Shown here: in pieces, positions 11,373 to 23,069 of the stretch
How positions within the stretch are numbered: the stretch's first letter is position 1
How the letters are laid out: the number at the start of each line of letters is the position of its first letter
From: Phocoena phocoena
Lineage: Eukaryota; Chordata; Mammalia; Artiodactyla; Phocoenidae
Length of the DNA: 64,000 nt
NCBI RefSeq assembly: GCF_963924675.1
Contig: NC_089224.1
Location: forward strand, 67,193,464 to 67,257,463
Direction of reading: 5' to 3'
Program-made: the position numbers and the translations under genes
Notes under the pieces: model-generated
What the model was told of the DNA's origin: nothing
The model's input: the letters and a program-made list of their open reading frames with translations, nothing else
Database searches by the model: none

Positions 11373-12252
11373 GGAATTCAACCAAGATGGCAGAGTAGAA
11401 GGACATGCTCTCACTTCCTCTTGCGAGAACACCAGAATCACAACTAGCTGCTGGACAGTCATCAACAGGAAGACACTGAAACTCACCAAAAAAGATAAAC
11501 CACATCCAAAGACAAATGAGAGGCCACAGTGAGACGGGAGGAGGGGTGAAATCACAGTAAAATCAAATCCCATAACTGCTGGGTGGGTGACTCACAGACT
11601 AGAGAACACTTATACCACAGAAGTCTGCCCACTGGAGTGAAGGTCCTGAGCCCCAAATCAGGCTTCCCAACATGGGGGTTGGGCAATGGGAAGAGGAATT
11701 CCTAGAGAATCAGACTTTGAAGGCTAGTGGGATTTGTATGCAGGACTTAGACAGGACTGGGGGAAACAGAGACTCCACTCTTGGAGAGCACACACCAAGT
11801 AGTGTGTGCATCAGGACCCAGGGGGAGGTAGCAGTGACCCCACAGGAGACTGTATCAGACCTACCTGCTAGTGTTGGAGGGTCTCCTGCAGAGGTGGGGG
11901 GCAGCTGTGGCTCACCGTGGGGACAAGGACACTGGCAGCAGAAGTTCTGGGAAGTACTTCTTGGTGTGAACCCTCCCAGAGTCCACCATTAGCCCCACCA
12001 AGAGCCAAGGTAGGCTCCAGCATTGGGTTGCCTCAGGTCAAACAACCAACAGGGAGGGAACCCAGCCCCACCCATCAGCAGTCAAGCGGATCAAAATTTT
12101 ACTCAGCTCTACCCACCACCAGTCCCTCCCATCAGGAAACTTGCACAAGCCTCTTAGATAGCCTCATCCACCAGAGGGCAGACAGCAGAAGCAAGAAAAA
12201 CTACAATCCTGCAGCCTGTGGAACAGAAACCACATTCAGAAAGATAGATAAG
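11373..12252 (+). promoter_or_regulatory. L1-B 5' UTR (relic internal promoter region)
   Basis: A GC-richer leader between the target duplication and the ORF1 start. Open frames within it (for example 11672-11992) are shorter than or run into ORF1 and show no conserved protein. By position this is the L1 internal promoter region. Confidence 0.65.
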
Positions 12253-13142
12253 ATGAAAAGGCAGAGGGCTATGTACCAGATGAGGGAACAAGATAAAACC
12301 CCAGAAAAACAACTAAATGAAGTGGAGATAGACAACCTTCCAGAAAAAGAATTCAGATTAATGATAGTGAAGATGATCCAGGACGTCGGAAAAAGAAGAA
12401 GATGCAAGAAATGTTTAACAAAGACCTAGAAGAATTAAAGAACAAACAAACAGAGATGAACAATACAATTACTGAAATGAAAAATACACTAGAAGGAATC
12501 AATAGCAGAATAACTGAGGCAGAAGAACAGATAAGTGACCTGGAAGACAGAATGGTGGAATTCACTGCCACTGAACAGAATAAAGAAAAAAGAATGAAAA
12601 GAAATGAAGACAGCCTAAGAGACCTCTGGGACAACATTAAACACAACAACATTCGCTTTATAGGGGTCCCAGAAGGAGAAGAGAGAGAGAAAGGACCAGA
12701 GAAAATATGTGAAGAGATTGTAGTCAAAAACTTCCCTAACATGGGAAAGGAAACAGCCACCCAAGTCCAGGAAGTGGAGAGAGTCCCATACAGGATAAAC
12801 CCAAGGAAAAACACCCCAAGACACAGAGTAATCAAATTGGCAAAAATTAAAGACAAAGAAAAACTATTGAAAGCAGCAAGGGAAAAACGACAAATAACAT
12901 ACAAGGGAACTCCCATAAGGTTAACAGCTGATTTCTCAGCAGAAACTCTACAAGCCAGAAGGGAGTGGCATGATATACTTAAAGTGATGAAAGGGAAGAA
13001 ACTACAACCAAGATTACTCTACCCGGCAAGGATCTCATTCAGATTCAATGAAGAAATCAAAAGCTTCACAGATAAGAAAAAGTTAAGAGAATTCAGCACC
13101 ACCAAACCAGCTCTACAACAAATGCTAAAGGAACTTCTCTAA
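12253..13142 (+). pseudogene. L1-B ORF1 (RNA-binding ORF1p), one frameshift
   Basis: ORF1p is the trimeric nucleic-acid chaperone that coats L1 RNA in the cytoplasmic ribonucleoprotein. The start at 12253 gives MKRQRAMYQMREQDKTPEKQ, the usual mammalian L1 ORF1 beginning. A shift near 12390-12402, in a run of aga repeats, moves the reading to the frame that runs 12402-13142. After the shift come a heptad-rich coiled coil (roughly residues 55-110: NNTITEMKNTLEGINSRITE and onward), the RRM-like core with NIRFIGVPEGEE, and the C-terminal domain with RHRVIKLAKIKDKEKLLKAA and later ARREWHDILKVMKGKKLQPR. The total is about 296 codons, close to usual for this family, and the TAA stop at 13140 appears natural. 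Apart from the frameshift the protein is well preserved. Confidence 0.92.
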
Positions 13143-13197
13143 GTGGGAAACACAAAAGAAAAGGACCTACAAAAACAAACCCTAAACAATTAAGAAA

Positions 13198-16100
13198 ATG
13201 GTTATAGAAACATACATATCAATAATTACCTTAAACGTGAATGGATTAAATGCTCCAACCAAAAGACACAGGCTTGCTGAATGGATACAAAAACAAAACC
13301 CATATATATGCTGTCTACAAGAGACCCACTTCAGACCTAGGGACACAGACAGACTGAAAGTGAGGGGATGGAAAAAGATATTCTATGCAAATGGAAATCA
13401 AAAGAAAGGTGGAGTAGCAATACTCATATCAGATAAAATAGACTTTAAAATAAAGAATATGGGCTTCCCTGGTGGCACAGTGGTTGAGAGTCCACCTGCC
13501 GATGCAGGGGACACGGGTTTGTGCCCCGGTCCGGGAAGATCCCACATGCCATGGAGTGGCTAGGCCTGTGAGCCATGGCCACTGAGCCTGCGTGTCTGGA
13601 GCCTGTGCTCTGCAACAGGAGAGGCCACAACAGTGAGAGGCCCGTGTACTGCAAAACAAAATAAAATAAAATAAAATAAAGAATATTACAAGAGACACGG
13701 AAGGACACTACATAATGGTCAAGGGATCAATCCAAGAAGAAGATATAACAATTATAAATATATATGCACCCAACATAGGACCACCTCAATATATAAGGCA
13801 ATTGCTAACAGCTATAAAAGGGGAAATCAACAGTAACACAGTAATAGTGGGGGACATTAAAATCTCACTTACACCAGTGGACAGATCATCCAAAATGAAA
13901 ATAAATGAGGAAACAGAAGCTTTAAATGAAACAACAGACCAGATAGATTTAATTGATATTTATAGGACATTCCATCCAAAAACAGCGGATGGCACTTTCT
14001 TCTCAAGTGCACACGGAACGTTCTCCAGGATAGATCACATCTTGGGTCACAAATCAAGCCTCAGTAAAGTTAACAAAATTGAAATCATATCAAGCATCTT
14101 TTCTGACAATACTATGTGATTAGAAATGAATTAAGGTAAAAAAAACGTAAGAAACACAAACACATGGAGGCTAAACAGTACGTTACTAAATAACCAAGAG
14201 ATAACTGAAGAAATCAAAGAGGAAATCAAAAAATACCTAGAGACAGAAAACACAACGATCCAAAACCTATGGGATGCAGCAAAAGCAGTTCTATGAGGAA
14301 AGTTTATCGCTATACAAGACTATCTCAAGAAACAAGAAAAATCTCAAATAAACAATCTAACCTTACACCTAAAGGAACTAGAGAAAGAAAAACAAACAAA
14401 ACCCAAAGTTAGCAGAAGGAAAGAAATAATAACGATCAGAGCAGAGATAAATGAAATAGAAAAAAAGAAAACAATAGCAAAGATCAATAAAACTAAAAGC
14501 TGGTTCTTTGAGAAGATAAACAAAATTGATAAACCATTAGTCACACTCATCAAGAAAAAGAGAGGACTCAAATCAATAAAATGAGAAATGAAAAAGGAGA
14601 AGTTACAACATACACCACAGAAATACAAAGGCATCCTAAGAGACGACTACAAGCAACTCTATGCCAATAAAATGGACAACCTGGAAGAAATGGACAAATT
14701 CTTAGAAAGGTATAAACATCCAAGACTGTACCAGGAAGAAATAGAAAATAGGAACAGACCAATCACAAGTAATGAAGTTGAAACTGTGATTAAAAGTCTT
14801 CCAACAAACAAAAGTCCAGGACCAAATGGCTTCACAGGTGAATTCTATCAAACATTTAGAAAAGAGCTAACACCCATCCTTCTCAAACTCTTCCAAAAAA
14901 TTGCAGAGGAAGGAACACTCCCAAACTCATTCTATGAGGCCACCATTACCCTGATACCAAAACCAGACAAAGATGCTACAACAAAAGAAAATTACAGACC
15001 AATACCACTGATGAATATAGATGCAAAAATCCTCAATAAAATACTAGCAAACAGAATCCAACAACACATTAAAAGGATCAGACACCATGATCAAGTGGGA
15101 TTTATCCCAGGGAGGCAAGGATTCTTCAATATATGCAAATCAATCAATGTGATAAACCATATTAACAAATTGAAGAATAAAAAGCATATGATCATCTCAA
15201 TAGATGCAGAAAAAGCTTTTGACAAAATTCAACACCCATTTATGATAAAAACTCTCCAGAAAGTGGGCATAGAGAGAACCTACCTCAACATAATAAAGGC
15301 CATATATGACAAACCCACAGCAAACATCATTCTCAATGGTGAAAAACTGAAAGCATTTCCTCTAAGATCAGGAACAAGATAAGGATGTCCACTCTAACCA
15401 CTATTATTCAACATAGTTTTGGAAGTCCTAGCCACGGCAATCAGAGAAGAAAAAGAAATAAAAGGAATACAAATTGGAAAAGAAGTAAAACTGTCACTGT
15501 TTGTAGATGATATGATACTATACATAGAGTATCCTAAAGATGCCACCAGAAAACTACTAGAGCTAATCAATGAATTTGGTAAAGTTGCAAGATACAAAAT
15601 TAATGCACAGAAATCTCTTGCATTCCTATACACTAATGATGAAAAATCTGAAAGAGAAATTAAGAAAACACTCCCATTTACCACTGCAACAAAAAGAATA
15701 AAATACCTAGGAATAAACCTACCTAGGGAAACAAAAGACCTGTATGCAGAAAACTATAAGACACTGATGAAAGAAATTAACAATGATACCAACAAATGGA
15801 GAGATATACCATGTTCTTGGATTGGAAGAATCAATATTGTGAAAATGACTATACTACCCAAAGCAATCTACAGATTCAATCAATCCCTATCAAATGCCCT
15901 ACCAATGGCATTTTTTACGGAACTAGAACAAAAAGTCTCAAAATTTGTATGGAGACACAAAAGACCCCGAATAACCAAAGCAGTCTTGAGGGAAAAAAAT
16001 GGAGCTGGAGGAATCAGACTCCCTGACTTCAGGCTATACTACAAAGCTACAGTAGTCAAGACAATATGGTACTGGCATAAAAACAGAAACACAGATCAAT

Positions 16101-17227
16101 GGAACAGGATAGAAAGCCCAGAGATAAACCCACGCACCTATGGTCAACTAATCTATGACAAAGGAGGCAAGGATATATAATGGAGAAAAGACAGTCTCTT
16201 CAATAAGTGGTGCTGAGAAAACTGGACAGCTACATGTAAAAGAATGAAATTAGAACACTCCCTAACACCATACACAAAAATAAACTCAAAATGGATTCGA
16301 GACGTAAATGTAAGACCGGACACTATAAAACTCTCAGAGGAAAACATAGGCAGAACACTCTTTGACATAAATCACAGAAAGATCTTTTTTGATCCACCTC
16401 CTAGAGAAATGGAAATAAAAACAAAAATAAACAAATGGGACCTAATGAAACTTCAAAGCTTTTACACAGCAAAGGAAACCATAAACAAGACGAAAAGACA
16501 ACCCTCAGAATGAGAGAAAATATTTGCAAACGAATCAGTGGACAAAGGATTAATCTCCAAAATATATAAACAGCTCATGCAGCTCAATATTAAAAAAACA
16601 AACAACCCAATCCAAAAATGGGCAGAAGACCTAAATAGACATTTCTCCAAAGAAGACATACAGATGGCCAAGAAGCACATGAAAAGCTGCTCAACAACAC
16701 TAATTATTAGAGAAATGCAAATCAAAACTACAATGAGGTATCACCTCACACCAGTTAGAATGGGCATCATCAGAAAATCTACAAATGACAAATGCTGGAG
16801 AGGGTGTGGAGAAAAGGGAACCCCCTTGCACTGTTGGTGGGAATGTAAATTGATACAGTGTCTATGGAGAACAGTACGGAGGTTCCTTAAAAAACTAAAA
16901 ATAGAATTACCGTATGATCCAGTAATCCCACTACTGGGCATATACCCAAAGAAAACTATAATTCAAAAAGACACATGCACCCCAATGTTCACTGCAGCAC
17001 TATTTTCAATAGCCAGGTCATGGAAGCAACCTAAATGCCCCTGGACAGACGAATGGATAAAGAAGATGTGGTACATATATACAATGGAATATTACTCAGC
17101 CATTAAAAGGAACGAAATTGGGTCATATGCTGAGATGTGGATGGATCTAGAGACTGTCATACAGAGTGAAATAAGTCAGAAAGAGAAAAACAAATATTGT
17201 ATATTAAGACATATATGTGGAATGTAG
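13198..17227 (+). pseudogene. L1-B ORF2 (endonuclease/reverse transcriptase), SINE-disrupted
   Basis: ORF2p nicks target DNA and reverse-transcribes L1 RNA. The ATG at 13198 opens an endonuclease with TLNVNGLNAP and the catalytic-Glu motif QETH. A SINE interrupts it at 13461. The insertion adds 226 bp, and the frame resumes correctly in the +1 register after it. Downstream GDIK (13853-13864) replaces the expected GDFN, and FSDN near 14099-14110 lacks the catalytic His codon of SDH. Stops lie at 14117, 14132, 14294, 14582, 15380, 15395, 16178, 16214 and 16511, but almost no uncompensated frameshifts. The fingers/palm region 14588-15382 is open. The active site at 15500-15511 reads FVDD instead of FADD. 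The C-terminal cysteine motif [18 protein letters not shown] near 16790-16850 is intact. The final stop is at 17225-17227. Confidence 0.93.
13447..13686 (+). mobile_element. CHR-type SINE (short form) inside L1-B ORF2
   Basis: The SINE proper is 13461-13672 and is bounded by a perfect 14-bp duplication aaaataaagaatat (13447-13460 and 13673-13686). The head gggcttccctggtggcacag and the body through gaggccacaacagtgagagg match the other young copies here. The tail is (AAAAT)n. It is the tRNA-derived cetartiodactyl/cetacean family. Several CpGs have decayed to TG/CA relative to the copy at 35154, so it is somewhat older. Confidence 0.95.
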
Positions 17228-17462
17228 AAAAATGGTACTGATGAACCAGTTTGCAGGGCAGAAGTTGAGACACAGAAGTAGAGAACAAACATATGGACAC
17301 CAAGGGGGAAAGCAGCAGGGGGTGGGGTTGGGGGTGTGATGAATTGGGTGATTGGGATTGACATGTATACACTGATGTGTATAAAATGGATGACTAATAA
17401 AAACCTGCTGTATAAAAAAATAAATTAAATAAAATTAAAAAAAAAAAGAAATTCCTTTCCCA

Positions 17463-18645
17463 TATGCCTTCAAGCTTGTTTCTATTGTTTTCAGGTTATC
17501 GCTGTTGCTAAAAAATTGTTTTTAATTTTATTCTCTATATAATCCATATATTATGCTTCAATTCTACTTCTTAGTTTCAGTTTTTTACTTACCCTGATGT
17601 AACCACTTTTACTGAATTTTACTTGTATCAATATCACTATTTTTTAGTTGTTTTCTAGTACGTGTTCTTTCACCACTAGTGACTTCTCCCACGAATAGGA
17701 TACATTATTTACTCTTAGAACTCAGATTACAACACAAACAGTTTCACTAGCGTGGTTTTAGAAGTCCTGGAACTGCATTTCCATTTATTTTGCAATGATG
17801 GTCTTCACATCTTCTTTAAACTTTTACTTTCTACCCCTTTGTCCCCTGCAGTACTACACAGTGCACTCCTTATTTTCATACTTTCCAGAATTTTTTGTTC
17901 CACACTTGCTAGATATAAGGCACTGTGATGGAAGGTAGGCACATTTATGATACATGATTGTAGCAAAGCCACTTATTTCTGCCTATTGACAGTCACTGCC
18001 TTGTGGCTCCTTGGTCACTTCCCATTTCACCTCAAGATGAGTTTTCCATTTTCCTTCAATTCCAGTTGCCTTTCAGAGAAGGGAGCACGCTGGCATGAAA
18101 GCACTCAGTAAAGATGAGTCAGAGTATCTGGCCTATCTCCCACAAGGCCTCACTAGAAAGAAAGAATTATGAAGGCATTGACCTGGTAATATGCTGTCGA
18201 TCACACCTGAAGTAGACTGGATGTGTGCTTTCAATTGAATTGATTTTTCCAGCTGTATGAATGGGGCGGTCTTTGGATGTTTACACTTCTTTATTTGGAC
18301 TCCTTCTGGCAGTGGTTCATGCCAGAACTTTAGCATCATACTTAGAATTTAGCGGGACAGTGATCAGAAATAATAAGCAGAAGTGGTGATACTACCCTGG
18401 ATGAAACCAGAAAAACTCTTCACTTCTTTTCAAAGGCAAAAGGGTAAACAGTTAGGTAGGTAATATCAGGGGAAATGAAAGACTGGAAATCCCATTAATA
18501 ATTATTCCTCTACAATAATGCTTCTTGGCTACCACAAGTAGTATCATGGATTCGGCATACTTTAATTGCCTGTTATTTTCGGCAAGGTGGCATTTTAAGT
18601 TTTTGTTCCCTAACTGCAGAATGGATAAATACTGCATCAGACTAA
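17463..18645. other. Unassigned non-coding DNA
   Basis: AT-rich flank 3' of L1-B. No gene or clear repeat was recognised. Confidence 0.45.
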
Positions 18646-19075
18646 TATGCTAATCCAGGATTATTTTTACTCTCCAGCACCTTCCAATGTCACACCAGAG
18701 AGAGGGGCAACTCTCTCTGGGCAATCCTCCTACAGATGGTCTAAAATATCCATGCAGGACAGCATTCCTAATGACTTTCAGGAGCATCTGAAACAATCCA
18801 CAGTGTGGTTCAGGAGAAGTCACTTTGGGGAAATGTGTCCCTTTTCTGTGACTTCAGCATTCGGGCCGCACTTAAAGCCCTCTGCAAGGGAGGGGCGGGG
18901 CTGTGCCAAGCCTTTGGCTTCATATCTTGCGACAGCTTGGTGCTTTCCTGACCTCATCCTGAGAAAGCTGTCAGAGGCGGCCCCTGCAGAGACAGCTGGC
19001 CCAACTTACGGCTCCTTTCAGGGCAGGGAAGCCCCTCTAGGACAGACAGGAAGCGATCTTTCAGCATAACATATT
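18646..19075. other. GC-richer island with Sp1-type motif
   Basis: A compositional step within AT-rich DNA. It holds gggaggggcggggctgtgcc (18890-18909, a GC-box match) and ggcccctgcagagacagctgg. A 140-residue plus-strand frame (18647-19069) lies over it, but I see no recognisable domain. It could be a diverged regulatory element, an unannotated first exon or an old repeat. Nothing here is decisive. Confidence 0.3.
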
Positions 19076-19480
19076 CCCATTGGGAGCAAGCAAATAGCTT
19101 ACTTTTCAGTTCAAAGCAGTGAATTCAAGGCACATAAGTTAGTTTTGGCTCCATGTGACCCTAAAATCAAGTCAAATGGAATGAGTTTACAATTTAGAGC
19201 CTTAAGATTCTGTTTGGCTGAAGACTGAGGTTAAAGTGTTGAATTCCATCTCATTGTAGTTATTATTTTTTCTTTAGCCATTTCCAAAGTACTGCTAAGT
19301 TTTGGAAATAAAATAAAGAAAGTGCTAAATTGGTTTTCAGATCCATGACCGGGCTTTCCTGGTGTAAAAATAATCCCCTGAGCTGTGGTGCTTACATGAA
19401 AAATAAATTTTAAAGTGTATATATAAAACCCAAATAAAATTTCAATCTAGTTGGGATCCAGAGAAATTTAGATTTTCCTT
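19076..19480. other. Unassigned non-coding DNA
   Basis: No feature recognised. Confidence 0.4.
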
Positions 19481-19915
19481 TTTAATTTATTTGACTTTCC
19501 TCTTCCAGCTGTCAAACTTATCTAGTTTTATTACTTTTAGAGCTAATTAAACACAGTTCGCTGATTAAATCACATAATCACCTGCCATCATAAAGGAACA
19601 GGATCTTGCCCTTTACCTCATTAACCTAGACCCCTCACACAGTTCATGAGAAGCTGACAATAAAGTGCGCACCTGCTATTTAGTCCACAGGATTGACAAC
19701 ACCCTGAAAAGGGACGTGGGCTGTTTCTCCAGTTCTTTTCATTAGTATGAACAGAATAAAAATCTTCACAGAATCAAGATAAATTATAATCATACTGCAA
19801 TTTATCAGTCCTGCCACTTTCATAGCAGAAACTGATATTAGTCTGATAAGTTTTGTTCCTATAAATATAATTCTAGCTAGAAAACAAACAAAATACCTTT
19901 TCTTATTAGAAGGGT
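19481..19915. other. Candidate conserved non-coding element
   Basis: Repeat-free, AT-rich but motif-dense, with tagagctaattaaacacag (TAATTA core), gctgattaaatcacataatc and catcataaaggaacagg. The texture resembles developmental enhancer DNA. This is inference only. Confidence 0.25.
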
Positions 19916-21009
19916 CTCAACAAATTACATGCAGAATGCAAAGTAATGATTTGGCCTGCTGAATTTCCTCAGTTCTACCTAATTGCCTTCCACTCCAATA
20001 GATGAAACATTGGTGTAGAACATATGTGAATGGTGGTTGGTGGATGGGTTATTGAGTGAATTCTGATTATTAGTGCTGTTGGAACCCAAAGCCAGTTCTG
20101 AGCCACTCCAGTGCCAGGACCTGGGAGTCCAGACTGTGGTAGGTGGTGTGGTATGAGAACCCTTGGGTCTTCCCAAAAGCAATCCCAATCTGGGGGTTAT
20201 GTCTATAACCAATTCAGCAGTCACTGTGCCTTTTAATTAATTTTATCAACCCTAGGATAACTAACACATAGAGATAAAGAAAAAAATATATACACACATG
20301 TCATTTTCCCTTCGATTTTTACATTTGTTTTTTCCATTAAGGTCATTTTAAGCTTAAATATATCTCAGCAAACCTAAGATTTCTGTTACCTCATAGTTCT
20401 AGTTTCAAAAGTTATGATATTCTTCCTGATCTACATGATTTTGGAACAGGCATACTGAGTTACTTCTAAATGCCTTGGTGCCATGCAATGTCCATTAAGG
20501 ACAAAAAAGCCAGGAACAATAGAGACATTGTAAAGAATAAAACCAAACACTCTCCTCTTTTTTTGTTCTCCTATAAAAACAGCAAGTCCCTAACCCTGAA
20601 AAATTAGCCTTTTTGATGTAGAATCCAAAGCAAAACATCATTCTAATGAGAGGAGGACTGCATTGTTGATCCCCATGTGTCTAGGCAGCTATTTTGATTT
20701 CTAACCCAAGAGGGAGTATGAGACACATGGCATCTATTGTGTGTTGGTAGTAACTCGAAACTTATTCGCTTGTTTCCCCTTTGCTACTCAGTTGGCAGGG
20801 GCATATGTGAAAGAGATGGGAGCTGCTCAGGATGGTTCTGTACAACCCCAAGGAAGAAAGGAAACACCTTTGGAATGGCACACAGGCCACAGACCAGGTA
20901 TTGGGTCTTGGGAGCCCCCTTGTGGTTGACAAGCTAATAGAGATGGAGGAATGAACAATGAAGGGGTGGGAGATGAGGGTTGCAACCTTGTTTCTTACAT
21001 TCATCTTTT
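19916..21009. other. Unassigned non-coding DNA
   Basis: About 1.1 kb. Only short chance ORFs on both strands (for example 19979-20224 minus and 20737-20937 plus), with no protein family recognised. Confidence 0.45.
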
Positions 21010-21260
21010 CCGTTACCGTGCTCCAGGCATACTGACCTTCTCTTAGTTCCCAAATGCACCATTCCCCTAGTTTTTGTTCTTTGTACATGCTGTTCCCTGT
21101 GCTTAGAATACTTTCATCTATCCCATTTGCCTAGTTAACTCTTATCACTCTTCAAAGTTCACCTTTGACATCAATTCAAGGAAGCATTCCCTGACTCCAA
21201 GTACTAAGTCATTTTATGTACTATATGCCGTAAGCTATCATCAGTTGCTAGAAATACTTC
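21010..21260 (+). mobile_element. L2 LINE fragment
   Basis: Order of the L2 3' region: ctccaggcatactgaccttc, gttctttgtacatgctgttc, cctgtgcttagaatac, then ctcttcaaagttcacctttg and aaggaagcattccctgactc. No open frame. Confidence 0.7.
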
Positions 21261-21654
21261 TCTTCACTGAAACTGGAGCCAGTGGTTTTAGCTTTCAAAC
21301 TTTAAAAAGGAATCTCAGTCTCCAGGAAACCATCTAATACAAGGGACTACATTTCTTTTTAATGAGAGGTCTCAGAGAAAATGAAGACCAACTTTTTAGA
21401 CACACAACACAATTATTCTACACTGAGGTTTTCACTATAACTTCATCCATCGTGTTGATCGTTTTTCTGCTTTGACTCTTTTCTCCTTTCATTATACATA
21501 TCTATTCTCTACCACACCTCAGACACAACAGGCATTCCATGAAGGCTTATTTGGTTAGGATGACCAATTTATTACCATTTAACATTACTTGAATGTAAGC
21601 TCAAATTCCAATGAACTACAAAGTAAGTAAATGGTATAGCTCTAATTTAAATTA
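21261..21654. other. Unassigned non-coding DNA
   Basis: No confident feature. A ccagtggttttagctttcaaac motif near 21279 hints at a decayed hAT end but is not supported by a partner. Confidence 0.35.
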
Positions 21655-22560
21655 TTTTTTATCGTGGACATCCCTTTTGTCCCTCAACTTTTTACTTGAA
21701 AAATTTCAAGTCTGATTTTGAGTTGAAATAATAGTATAATGAGCACCTCTATACCTTCAGCTAGATCTGTTCTCCACATATATCCTTTAGAATTACTTGA
21801 ATGCAAGTTGCAGATATCATTACACTTCATCCCCAAACACTTCAGCATGTATCACTTAACAACAAGAATGTTTTCCTACATAACCACAATACCAATATCT
21901 CAACCAAGAAATTTAACATGGAAAAGTATGATTTAATATATAGTCTATATTCAAGTTTTCCAAAGACGTCTTTAATAATTGTTGTTGTTGGATCCAGGAC
22001 TCATTAAAGGATTACTTAACAGCATTTGGTTGTCAAGTCTCTCTAGTCCCTCTTTTTCTTTTTTTTTGGCGGTACGCGGGCCTCTCACTGTTGTGGCCTC
22101 TCCCATTGCAGAGCACAGGCTCCGGACGCGCAGGCTCAGCGGCCATGGCTCACGGGCCTAGCCACTCCACGGCATGTGGGATCTTCCCGGACCGGGGCAC
22201 GAACCCGTGTCCCCTGCACCGGCAGGCGGACTCTCAACCATCTAGTCCCTCTTTTAATCTAGAATAAGTCTATTACCTTCATATTTCTTTTTCTGGTTAT
22301 TCATTATACTGACATTTTCAAAGAGTCCTAGGGTTAGTTATCTTTAATGATTTTTCCACAAACTGACTTGTCTAACTACACTTTCAAGTCTAGATTTAGT
22401 TTAAATATTTTGAATCCTTTGAATCTTGCTTTTTTTTCCCACTTGACAGTATATCCTGGAAATCATTCCATAGCAGTTCAAGGACATTTTCCTCATTCTT
22501 TGTGTTTTCTTATGTTCAGAGTACTTCAGAGTACTATGAGAGTGTCCCCTTACCATTACA
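21655..22560 (-). mobile_element. Old L1 (L1M-type) 3' region, antisense, split by a SINE
   Basis: It reads as the complement of an old mammalian L1 3' region: gcaagttgcagatatcatta, acttcagcatgtatcactta, cctacataaccacaatacca and catttggttgtcaagtctct, then after the SINE aatctagaataagtctatta and ttgacagtatatcctggaaa followed by tcattccatagcag. The subfamily cannot be fixed by eye. Confidence 0.6.
22042..22255 (-). mobile_element. CHR-type SINE, antisense, 5'-truncated
   Basis: The SINE proper is 22057-22240, with a perfect 15-bp duplication tctagtccctctttt at 22042-22056 and 22241-22255. It reads on the minus strand and stops at ggttgagagtccgcctg, so the first 20 or so bases of the family head are missing. 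The T-run at 22057-22067 is its A tail. It is CpG-rich and therefore fairly young. Confidence 0.95.
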
Positions 22561-22867
22561 CTCTGGAGTTTATCATTTGGGGTCTTTTACATTTGTGTTT
22601 TCTATCAATTAAATCAGAGCTTTCCTTATGAAAATCTGCTAAGCAAGAAAGAAAGCCAATGAACCAGAGTAGTTTAGTTTAATTCAGTAGTTTTGGGTCT
22701 ATTTTTGTTTTGAATGGAATATCCATGTGTCACACTGAGGAGCAGGTTTTGGACAGTTCCCTACATACTTGCTTCAGAGTAATAATAATAAATCACGAGG
22801 GAGGTAAAGAAAATCTGACGACATTGCCAAACGTGAGTATACTGCAGATCTCATCAACATCTCTTTT
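22561..22867. other. Unassigned non-coding DNA
   Basis: No confident feature between two antisense L1 fragments. Confidence 0.4.
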
Positions 22868-23025
22868 ATAAACTGTGGTAAAATATACATAACATAAAAT
22901 GTACCTTTTTAACCATTTTTAAGTGTACAGTTCAGTGGCATTAAGTACATTCACACTGTTCCACAACTATTACCAACATCCATCTCTAGAACTTTTATCA
23001 CCCTCCCAAACTGACACCCTGTACT
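22868..23025 (-). mobile_element. L1M-type 3' UTR fragment, antisense
   Basis: actgtggtaaaatatacata, taaccatttttaagtgtaca, gttcagtggcattaagtaca and catccatctctagaactttt are the complement of a widespread old L1 3' terminus. Only the terminal 150 bp or so is present. Confidence 0.7.
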
Positions 23026-23069
23026 ATGTGACTAAAAGAAATATATTAACTAGAAAAGAACCTAAAAAT

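Larger units (their letters stand above)
11357..17462 (+). mobile_element. L1-B: near full-length L1 LINE
   Basis: The element proper is about 11373-17445. A gapped duplication flanks it: aagaataccttgccca (11357-11372) against aagaaattcctttccca (17446-17462), 14 of 16 aligned bases identical with one gap. In order it holds a roughly 880-bp 5' UTR opening with a caaccaagatggcagagtag motif, ORF1 (12253-13142), a 55-bp spacer, ORF2 (13198-17227, SINE-interrupted), a 3' UTR with a G-rich block near 17318-17338, an AATAAA signal near 17396, and an A-rich tail. Without the SINE it is about 5.85 kb, the expected full length for a mammalian L1. It is inactive because of many nonsense mutations. Confidence 0.93.

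Noticed and set aside
12353..12916. 187-codon minus-strand frame
   Set aside because: Shadow of L1-B ORF1 on the opposite strand; hydrophobic content results from complementing Lys/Glu codons.
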